Below, one piece after another: positions 36,371 through 42,990 of a DNA stretch of 42,990 nucleotides; within the stretch, counting starts at the first letter, position 1; every line of letters begins with the position of its first letter. A program made the translations under genes and the position numbers. The notes under the pieces were generated by a model. That model saw nothing but the letters and a program-made list of their open reading frames with translations, was not told the DNA's origin and did no database searches. Origin of the DNA: Pseudoalteromonas sp. HM-SA03 (GTDB lineage Bacteria > Pseudomonadota > Gammaproteobacteria > Enterobacterales > Alteromonadaceae); the NCBI RefSeq assembly GCF_002289345.1, contig NZ_NSDG01000025.1, positions 19,587-62,576 of the forward strand, in the 5' to 3' direction.

Positions 36371-36547
36371 ATGAAATACCTTGTCTGGCAACGCCTACTA
36401 TTGTGCGCCTTTTTAGTTCATTTGTCAGCGGATAACGTCAAAATTATTCAACAGTTTTCCCAAGTCCAAGGGCGCTCAGAGCCAACAAATGCGGTTCGCA
36501 TAACAGTGAAGATGCCCCCTGCTGGCCAAATTTACATTCAGTTTTAG
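36371..36547 (+). CDS. Possible small exported peptide (58 residues)
   Basis: An ATG frame of 58 codons begins with MKYLVWQRLLLCAFLVHLSA, which could be a signal peptide, followed by a 38-residue mature part rich in polar residues and ending QIYIQF. No good ribosome-binding site precedes the ATG and no homologue is recognised. It sits in a 395-bp gap between divergent ndh and the RebB gene. The signal-like N-terminus is the only positive evidence, and chance is possible. Confidence 0.25.
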   Translation: MKYLVWQRLLLCAFLVHLSADNVKIIQQFSQVQGRSEPTNAVRITVKMPPAGQIYIQF

Positions 36548-36694
36548 ATAATTGTTGTACTAACCATTATGATTGAATGCACTTTCCAATATAGAGACTA
36601 GACTGAATGTAAGCATACTCTGAGCCGAGAATAGTACCTCCGCATTCCACAGGGTTATGTGTCTTTTTGTATTAGCTATTTAAAGGAGATAAAC

Positions 36695-36958
36695 ATGGCA
36701 TTTCCAACTGCAGTAAATAGTCAAGTTACCGATTCAGTGTCTCAAACAAACACTAAAGTGCTTGGAGACTCACCAGCATTAGCAACGAGTAAGCTCATGC
36801 TTGCCGTGAGCCAAGCATTGTCAAACGCTGCACATAACGCTATCAATGCGCAACAAAATAACAATGTCACTGCTCAAGCGGCTTTGACGCAGGGAGTGAA
36901 TACCCTAATGAATATGGATACCGCAGCATCAATGGATGTTATAAAAATTTACAGATAG
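36695..36958 (+). CDS. RebB-family R-body protein
   Basis: 87 residues from MAFPTAVNSQ, preceded by AAAGGAGATAAAC; a longer frame starting 12 codons earlier has no site. NSQVTDSVSQTNTKVLGDSPALA, AVSQALSNAAHNAINAQQNNNV and QGVNTLMNMDTAAS match the pattern of RebB proteins, which are small helical subunits of R-bodies: coiled ribbons that unroll on pH change, known from Caedibacter (killer trait of Paramecium). R-body loci usually hold several reb genes and a regulator; here only one is seen. It may form a ribbon with another locus, or have a different role. Confidence 0.85.
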   Translation: MAFPTAVNSQVTDSVSQTNTKVLGDSPALATSKLMLAVSQALSNAAHNAINAQQNNNVTAQAALTQGVNTLMNMDTAASMDVIKIYR

Positions 36959-37150
36959 TAAGAAATACCCTATTCCCCGAGTCAATGTAAATAACATACA
37001 AAGTAAGGTAAAACTATGGGCTGTGCAGGAAAGCTTCCTTATAACCTCTAAGGCAGCCTAGCATGCTAGAGTGAGGCTAAAAAAGAATTCCAACCAGCTT
37101 CTCATAGCGTCTACGCAGAACTTAGGACAAGTTCTGCGCTAGTCTCTAGA

Positions 37151-38416
37151 TTATTGCTTTTCTATTTGGCCGTCTTTCATCACAAAGGTGACGTTTTCCA
37201 TTACACTAATGTCTTTTAGTGGGTTGCCTTTAACCGCAATAATATCAGCAAGTTTCCCCGCCTCAAGCGAGCCTAATTGTGTGTTTTGCTTGAGTAACGT
37301 CGCCGAATTAATAGTGGCAGCCTGTAAGGCTTGTAGTTCAGTCATGCCAAATTTCACCATGCGGCTAAACTGCTTACCATTGTCACCGTGAGGATAAACG
37401 CCAGCGTCAGAGCCAAACACCATATTCACGCCTGCTTTTACCGCTTTTGTAAAACTAGCACGCTGAGTTGCACCGACCTTACGTTCTTTATCCAAGCTTT
37501 CAGGCAAAATACCTGCCTTCTCGCCCTCGCCAAGGATATATTCCGTATTGTAGATATCCATAGAGAAATACGTGCCTTTGTCTTTGGCTAGCTGAATGGC
37601 TTCATCATCAACAAAACTTACATGCTCTACTGAGTTCACACCTGCTTTAATTGCAGACTTGATACCATCCGTGCCGTGCGCGTGGGCAGCAACCGTTAAA
37701 CCGCGTAAGTGCGCTTCGGTCACAATCGCCGTCATTTCCTCTTGAGAATATTGCTGAGCCCCCACTTTAGTGCCTTTAGATAGTACGCCACCCGTTGCAC
37801 AGAACTTGATTAAGTTAGCGCCATATTTAATATTTTCACGTACCTTTTGCCTTACTGCCCAAGGACCATCAGCCACCCCTTCTGAAAATACTTTGTGCTC
37901 ATGGGTTAGGAGGTTGTTGTCACAATGGCCGCCAGTGATCCCAAGTGAAGGGCCTGCTGCGTTTACACGAGGGCCTGATACGTCACCATCAATGATGGCA
38001 TCGCGCAGCGCGATGTCAGCATAGCCAGCAGCACCGAGGTTGCGAACAGACGTAAAGCCCGCACCTAGTGTGCGCTTGGCGTTTCTAACGCCTGTAATTG
38101 CCGCACGCGGTGCGGTGCGTTGCAGTCTTTTGTAGCCATGAACATGTGCGTCTGAAGTTAGGTGAACATGCATATCAAATAGACCGGGTAACAATGTGTG
38201 GCCACTTAGGTCTATCACCTCAGCACCTTTTGGATAGGCTTTACGATTTGATTTTCCGACTGAGATAATCTTATTGTCTTCAACGACCACAGTTGCAGGT
38301 GAGATAAGCTTGCCTGACACCACATCAACCGCAGAGTCAGCATTCAAAACATACGTTTGCGCGTACACACTGCTTGATACAAAGAGTGCCGTGCTCATCC
38401 ATATTTTTTTATTCAT
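37151..38416 (-). CDS. Secreted metal-dependent amidohydrolase (imidazolonepropionase/prolidase-like)
   Basis: 421 residues with a signal peptide (1-19, ending SVYA). Metal ligands in the usual order: HVH (His83, His85), Lys204 (LIKFCATGG, probably carboxylated), His245/247 (AAHAHGTD), His265 (VEHVSF) and Asp337 (GSDAG). Such amidohydrolases include Xaa-Pro and carboxy-dipeptidases acting on the last residues of peptides. It lies 91 bp after a POT-like transporter on the same strand, so peptide catabolism is the likely context; substrate unproven. Confidence 0.87.
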   Translation of the reverse strand: MNKKIWMSTALFVSSSVYAQTYVLNADSAVDVVSGKLISPATVVVEDNKIISVGKSNRKAYPKGAEVIDLSGHTLLPGLFDMHVHLTSDAHVHGYKRLQRTAPRAAITGVRNAKRTLGAGFTSVRNLGAAGYADIALRDAIIDGDVSGPRVNAAGPSLGITGGHCDNNLLTHEHKVFSEGVADGPWAVRQKVRENIKYGANLIKFCATGGVLSKGTKVGAQQYSQEEMTAIVTEAHLRGLTVAAHAHGTDGIKSAIKAGVNSVEHVSFVDDEAIQLAKDKGTYFSMDIYNTEYILGEGEKAGILPESLDKERKVGATQRASFTKAVKAGVNMVFGSDAGVYPHGDNGKQFSRMVKFGMTELQALQAATINSATLLKQNTQLGSLEAGKLADIIAVKGNPLKDISVMENVTFVMKDGQIEKQ

Positions 38417-38506
38417 GTTACTTCCTCATTTTTTGTTTGAGTGTAGAAAGAATATGGCTTGCAAACAAACCGATCGCGACCAATAACCGTTCCCATTTCA
38501 ATAAAG

Positions 38507-40252
38507 CTAGGTTTTTCTGTCTATTATCACTTTGTTAAACCAGAATAATGCAATGGCGGTTATAAGTGCGATAGCGGCAAATAGCCCCCACATTAACTCT
38601 GGTGCCGCCATTTCTTGCACCAACACTTTATAGCTCCAACCAGATAAAAATCCAGCAAATAAGAAGCCCAGCGCCATAGAAACAAAGTAGTAGCCCATAT
38701 ACAACGCAGCTTGAGATTGAGGCGCGATACTCGCAACATATTCTTGGCTTTTAGGAGAAGCAAGCATTTCACCAAGCGCGATAAGCAATATGACAGTGAC
38801 AATGAGCTGACCGCTTAACCAGTCGCTATCGCTAAGTAATGCGATAAACGCAACCGTCATCACCAGTAAGCCCGTGACTAACACATAAAATGGTCTAAAT
38901 CGCTGACAGAGAAAGCTCACCAAAATTTGTGCGACCACAATCGCTGCAAAGTCTAAATTAATGAGATACTCAGGATTAATTTGACGATATTGTACGAGTT
39001 GTTCAGCAAGGGCTTGCGCTTGGAGCTGTGAAAGTGCCTGTCCATTATCATGAAGCGCATTTAGCGTTTGTAGTATCAACTGTATTTGCTCATGCGGGAC
39101 ATTCACTTTGAGGTGAACCCATTCGAGCCTAATGGTTTCAATAGATACCGCGCCGCTTTCCTTAAGCTCGTTGAACAGCGTAAAAATGGCAGCAGTTAAC
39201 TTATCAAGATCAACATGTGCTAAAAACGCGACGCCAGAATCGCCAAACCACGCCAATATATCTCGGGTATCTGCATAATCACGGATATACACAGGTAAAG
39301 TATAAAAAAGCTGATTATAAACAGTCCAAAAGCCTGCAAGGATCAGCAAATATAACGCAAACGGCAGGTTACTCACCTTCATCGGTTGTTGCCACCATGC
39401 TTTAGTCGGCGCTCGATTTATAAGCATTCTGTCCCACATCCAGTTGGCTACTAACCATATTGCAATCCAAGTAAACGCTTGACTGTAGTTAGAAAACCCA
39501 ACTCCTGCTGACATCAATAGCGCTAGTGCGACAAACAGCGCAAGTGCTAAGCGTGTATTACCCAGCACCGACTGTGCGGTTTTTAATACTTGAGTAAGAG
39601 ATTGCTTAGTTTTAGGTAATGTTTGCGGATCTTTGTAAAATAACATCAAGGGAATAAAGTTTATAGCAATCCAAATCGCCGACATCATAAATACTGCATC
39701 CCAACTAATGGCGCGCATATATCCCGCGACCAATGGACCTAAAAATCCACCAATATTCACCATGGTATAAAAGATCCCAAATCCAAGACCACGATTACCA
39801 TCGTTTGTACTGTGGCTTACGGTGCCAACGACCACAGGTTTAAAGCAAGCGGCACCCAAAGCAACAAAGCTCAGCGCAGCAAAAAACGGCCAAAAACTCT
39901 GAGCCTGTCCCAATAAATAATAACTTGGCGTCATGACCAAAAATGCAAAGAAGAACATCTTTTTATACCCGACACGATCTCCTAACGCACCAGTTACAAC
40001 AGGCAAAAGATATAAAAAGAAGGGAATAATCCCCTGTACCGCGCCACGCTCTATATCAGTAAAGCCAATACCACCTTGCGACTTTGGTGTTGTCATATAA
40101 ATTGATGACACGGCGAAGAAGCCATACCAAGCGAGCCGCTCAAATATTTCCATGATATTCGCAATGTAAAAAGTTCGACCAAACCCAGACGGCGACGTTG
40201 ACCGATTTGCCTCATTGAGATCTGGTTCACACCACTGCTGCTGATTTTGCAT
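38507..40252 (-). CDS. POT/PTR2-like peptide transporter (MFS) with large inserted domain
   Basis: 581 residues from MQNQQQ; an ATG 13 codons upstream lacks a ribosome site. EIFERLAWYG (35-44) matches the ExxERFxYYG motif of proton-coupled peptide transporters, and twelve or more helices are seen. GFGIFYTMVNIGGFLGPLVAG is the typical TM4-5 region. Residues about 323-432 are a largely hydrophilic, helix-rich stretch between helices; ordinary bacterial POT proteins have only a short loop here or two extra helices. It would import di- or tripeptides, consistent with the amidohydrolase gene downstream. Confidence 0.82.
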   Translation of the reverse strand: MQNQQQWCEPDLNEANRSTSPSGFGRTFYIANIMEIFERLAWYGFFAVSSIYMTTPKSQGGIGFTDIERGAVQGIIPFFLYLLPVVTGALGDRVGYKKMFFFAFLVMTPSYYLLGQAQSFWPFFAALSFVALGAACFKPVVVGTVSHSTNDGNRGLGFGIFYTMVNIGGFLGPLVAGYMRAISWDAVFMMSAIWIAINFIPLMLFYKDPQTLPKTKQSLTQVLKTAQSVLGNTRLALALFVALALLMSAGVGFSNYSQAFTWIAIWLVANWMWDRMLINRAPTKAWWQQPMKVSNLPFALYLLILAGFWTVYNQLFYTLPVYIRDYADTRDILAWFGDSGVAFLAHVDLDKLTAAIFTLFNELKESGAVSIETIRLEWVHLKVNVPHEQIQLILQTLNALHDNGQALSQLQAQALAEQLVQYRQINPEYLINLDFAAIVVAQILVSFLCQRFRPFYVLVTGLLVMTVAFIALLSDSDWLSGQLIVTVILLIALGEMLASPKSQEYVASIAPQSQAALYMGYYFVSMALGFLFAGFLSGWSYKVLVQEMAAPELMWGLFAAIALITAIALFWFNKVIIDRKT

Positions 40253-40374
40253 AATGACAATACCTGTTATCTTTGTTATCTTATATTGCATACAATATAC
40301 ACAAATAATAACGAGAGAAAAGTATCATGTCTTTATTTTATCTATTCCATACCTTTTATTGGCGAATACCCTCT

Positions 40375-42741
40375 ATGCAAAAGCCCCGGCTAGTATTTGC
40401 TCCTCTAATTGCAATACTTGCTTTACTCAGCGGATGTAAAACTACGCGAAGCGATATTGCCGCTATTCCAAGCCCCGCTGATATGCGCTCTGAAATAAGC
40501 GTTAATGGTCGAGTCAGTACGTTGAGACACATTGATATCCAACATGTTGGTAAACAAATTCCGCTGACTTATAGCGATGGAAAAATAGCTAACTCGCGGG
40601 GCTATGACTGGTGGGTGAGTAAACATTTTGCGCTAAAAAGTGACTTTCCTGAGGACAAAGTAAAACTCTATTTAGAATTACTAGAAATGTCTTACCCTCA
40701 CTATGTTGAATTGTTTGGTATGGCGCCTGCAGCGATTGATAAAAAGAGAATTGCTGTCGTCTATGGCAGTTCACGCCAACGTACAAAAGAAGCCATGCTG
40801 GACGACGGTTTTTTGCGAGGCGTACATAAAACGGCTGGTGGCGAAACCATGTTTTATAACCGCGCAGGGTACAACTTTCCGAGTCATCGCCAGCATCACC
40901 AGCGCTACATCGTGATCCATGAAACCATGCATGCGTTTCATATGGCACTGAACGGTCACTCAACTTGGGCACCAAATTGGATCACTGAAGGGATGGCAGA
41001 TGCCATTGCAAGCCACGTATATAATCCAAATAAAAAACAGTTAACTGTGATGGTTTTCGACCGTGCTCCAATGAATTATCTGCACTTAGGTTTACAGCAG
41101 TATCACCAAAGTGGACAGCCATCTTTTGAAGCAATCAACGATGACCCATCACTCAAACGCGGGCTCAACTTTTTTATCGTACATTTTTTATTGAGCGACC
41201 CTGAGCGCTATCAATATTTTAAACGCTTTATTGCTAAATTAATGGACGCAAATCCTCACTCTGAAGACACCTTGCCAACTGCCAATGCACTCTTAAAACA
41301 GACCTTCCCCAATTGGCCTTTGCTTGAACAGCAGTTTGCAGCGTTTGTGCGCTCTGCCACGCCAAGTTTTTATATTGTCGACGGGCCTTGGGAGCAAAAC
41401 GGTGCCGCATATTGGCTCAGAAATACCGAAAGCAAAGCACTTAATCGTCTAGACATTCATCCAAACTTTTCTTCAATACATGCCGTGATGGATTTTCCCG
41501 CACCAGATAAAACACCTCTAATCAACTCACTTGATGAGAATAGTGTTGCAGCACTAATCGACTTTGAGCCAGAGCAAGTTAAACGCGGGGAAATTGGCGT
41601 TGCGTTAATCACAGAGTTAACAGCCGAAAGCTTGGATGCGCGTATTGGACGCTCTAAAGCTGAAGAAGTTGATTTTAGTAAAGACAACCTACTGCAATTT
41701 ACCCTTAAAGAAGGAGTAAAGTTAACAGTCTCTAGCAATCAAGCATTGTTTTCCTCGAAGTCTATCGCACTGCTGCCGCAATTACGCATGGATATCAAGC
41801 AGTATCATCAACTTGCCCTCACGCTTTCAAAGCAAAACGATGCGATCGTTATTAAAATGAAAACACAACACCATGAGCAACTGGCTAGGTTACAGTTGAA
41901 CCAAATCGATATTTCAGCGCTTAGCTTGCAAAAAATCAGTCTTCTTGGTCGAAATAATAATCATAGAATAGCGCCCTACTTTGCCGCACATAAATACTTG
42001 ATCACGAATAAACAGACCACTAATCCTTGGCGCTTTAAAGATGCATCGCTACTGCGCAGAGCCTTCAACACCTGTGTCGAATATGGCGCTAAGTTAAGTG
42101 GCTGTATGACCCCACTTCGCGAAATATTTAGCAAACAGAAATCAAGGACAGTCACTCAAACAGAGAATAAAACCCTTAACCACTTGCTGCAGAAGTGGCA
42201 ATCAACACTTGGTGACGACGCGCTCTTTACGCTAAGTGGTATCAACACCCAGGACTATTTTTCTGATGGAGTACACTATCTTTACGTCAACAATCCCAGT
42301 AACCGTGATATTGCGCTAACTTACGGTAACGACACAGAAACTCTGGCTTCAGGTGAACACCGTGTTCTTTTGCCAAAACATACCTTTCAAAACTTAGTGA
42401 TTGGTTGGAATGGGCTAACACAACAAAAGCCTCTTCTAACGCCAGAGGAACCTTTTGATGGGGTAAAAATGGAAGTAACTATTCGTGAAAATATAACCAT
42501 TACGCTAACCGGTCCCTATTCAGGTGCATCGAGTGGCACATTACGCGTCGATTTTACCCCATTTCACTCATTCAAAAATGATGAGCTACTTTGGCAACTA
42601 CCCGTTAGCTTCGCACCTTATGAAAGTAAAACTTTTAACGTAGATAAATTGCAGGGATTAAAAGATGGATTACTTGAGATCACGGGTGAGTTTGACGTTG
42701 ATGGTGAGCCAATTAGGCTGGTTAAAATAATCAATTTGTAG
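40375..42741 (+). CDS. Large lipoprotein with zinc metallopeptidase-like domain
   Basis: 788 residues from MQKPRLVF, chosen because it gives a clean lipoprotein signal (lipobox LLSGC, Cys21); an upstream ATG at 40327 with a GAGAGAAAAG site is an alternative and would add 16 residues. The peptidase motif is HETMH (182-186) followed 19 residues later by Glu205 (NWITEGMADAIA), the gluzincin pattern. The 500 residues after about 290 have no recognised family and resemble strand-rich repeats. It probably acts at the outer membrane or periplasmic surface. It is transcribed divergently from the POT transporter. Function beyond proteolysis unknown. Confidence 0.83.
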   Translation: MQKPRLVFAPLIAILALLSGCKTTRSDIAAIPSPADMRSEISVNGRVSTLRHIDIQHVGKQIPLTYSDGKIANSRGYDWWVSKHFALKSDFPEDKVKLYLELLEMSYPHYVELFGMAPAAIDKKRIAVVYGSSRQRTKEAMLDDGFLRGVHKTAGGETMFYNRAGYNFPSHRQHHQRYIVIHETMHAFHMALNGHSTWAPNWITEGMADAIASHVYNPNKKQLTVMVFDRAPMNYLHLGLQQYHQSGQPSFEAINDDPSLKRGLNFFIVHFLLSDPERYQYFKRFIAKLMDANPHSEDTLPTANALLKQTFPNWPLLEQQFAAFVRSATPSFYIVDGPWEQNGAAYWLRNTESKALNRLDIHPNFSSIHAVMDFPAPDKTPLINSLDENSVAALIDFEPEQVKRGEIGVALITELTAESLDARIGRSKAEEVDFSKDNLLQFTLKEGVKLTVSSNQALFSSKSIALLPQLRMDIKQYHQLALTLSKQNDAIVIKMKTQHHEQLARLQLNQIDISALSLQKISLLGRNNNHRIAPYFAAHKYLITNKQTTNPWRFKDASLLRRAFNTCVEYGAKLSGCMTPLREIFSKQKSRTVTQTENKTLNHLLQKWQSTLGDDALFTLSGINTQDYFSDGVHYLYVNNPSNRDIALTYGNDTETLASGEHRVLLPKHTFQNLVIGWNGLTQQKPLLTPEEPFDGVKMEVTIRENITITLTGPYSGASSGTLRVDFTPFHSFKNDELLWQLPVSFAPYESKTFNVDKLQGLKDGLLEITGEFDVDGEPIRLVKIINL

Positions 42742-42990
42742 AAACAATTAATTGGTAATCTGCAAAGCCAAATAAAGTAGGAACGATGGCTTTGTGCAAA
42801 TAAGGTTAAGTGTTTCATACAACATGCACCACTAACTGCTCCCTTAACCTAAGCGAGCAGTTATACACTTTCAACCCATCTTAAATTGGCCGACTAGGTT
42901 AATTTATATTACTGTTGTGGTTTGTTGTGGTTCAATAAACCCGGACACTATTTTAGGTGGTATCATTACCACTCAACTAGAGGTGTCCAA
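42742..42990. other. Intergenic end of window, nested inverted repeats at the edge
   Basis: No gene is visible. From 42943 nested inverted repeats appear: GGACAC (42943-42948) with GTGTCC (42983-42988), enclosing GTGGTA-TCAT-TACCAC (42957-42972). The purine-rich AGAGGTG near the end could precede a start codon just beyond the window. This may be the left end of an insertion sequence, not provable here. Confidence 0.3.

Noticed and set aside
37114..37138. 10-bp stem (CGCAGAACTT / AAGTTCTGCG) as a terminator
   Set aside because: No T-run follows on either strand. It may still be a structured element.
40589..40975. 128-codon open frame opposite the metallopeptidase gene
   Set aside because: Antisense to a well-supported gene, with no ribosome site or family.
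1..42990. tRNA, rRNA and CRISPR arrays
   Set aside because: No cloverleaf, rRNA motif or regularly spaced repeat set was recognised anywhere in the window.

Overview
The window looks like a chromosomal stretch of a marine gammaproteobacterium, most likely Pseudoalteromonas or a close relative. This rests on protein family content (alaA, metG, apbC-dcd, rsmF, tapT and a CLCA_X protein, ccoG, ndh, a RebB R-body protein, many envelope and signalling proteins), a moderately AT-rich base composition, and short palindrome-rich dispersed intergenic repeats. No rRNA, tRNA, CRISPR array, phage or complete insertion sequence was seen. The genus is inferred from content, not from a marker-gene comparison.

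Layout. (1) 1-5768, minus strand: an alpha/beta hydrolase, an acetoacetate decarboxylase-like protein, a phytoene-desaturase-like FAD oxidoreductase, then a TonB-dependent receptor cut by the window edge. The first three look like a small metabolic operon of unknown substrate. (2) 6053-7490: a periplasmic solute-binding protein, then two adjacent short non-coding repeat elements with terminal inverted repeats; the second abuts the yceI stop codon. (3) 7490-11770, minus strand: yceJ-yceI type cytochrome b561/YceI pair, ccoG, and a PAS/AAA sigma-54 activator. A 16-bp palindrome (TCGCGAAATATCGCGA) lies in the activator's leader and in its coding region, and two variants lie upstream of ccoG, which also has a good sigma-54 -24/-12 promoter. 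This appears to be a self-contained regulatory circuit. (4) 11890-18439: rsmF, a candidate small RNA with its own terminator, a YkgJ-type cysteine cluster protein, and an RND efflux adaptor/pump pair. (5) 18507-28578: housekeeping and signalling genes (alaA, Hpt protein, tapT, CLCA_X zincin-like protein, a membrane EAL phosphodiesterase, dcd, apbC, metG). (6) 28635-34535, minus strand: two LysE-type exporters flanking an AraC regulator, then a TetR-HlyD-ABC ATPase-ABC permease operon resembling E. coli cecR-ybhGFSR, with a palindromic operator before the TetR gene. (7) 34775-36958: type II NADH dehydrogenase followed by a second copy of the dispersed repeat, a possible 58-residue exported peptide, and a solitary RebB R-body gene. 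(8) 37151-42741: a secreted amidohydrolase and a POT-like transporter with a large extramembrane insertion (possibly peptide uptake and hydrolysis), divergent from a large lipoprotein with a gluzincin HExxH site. The last 75 bases hold nested inverted repeats that may be the edge of a mobile element.

The most distinctive signals are the sigma-54/palindrome circuit around ccoG, the repeats placed exactly at stop codons, the candidate sRNA after rsmF, the lone RebB gene, and the decarboxylase/FAD-oxidoreductase operon.
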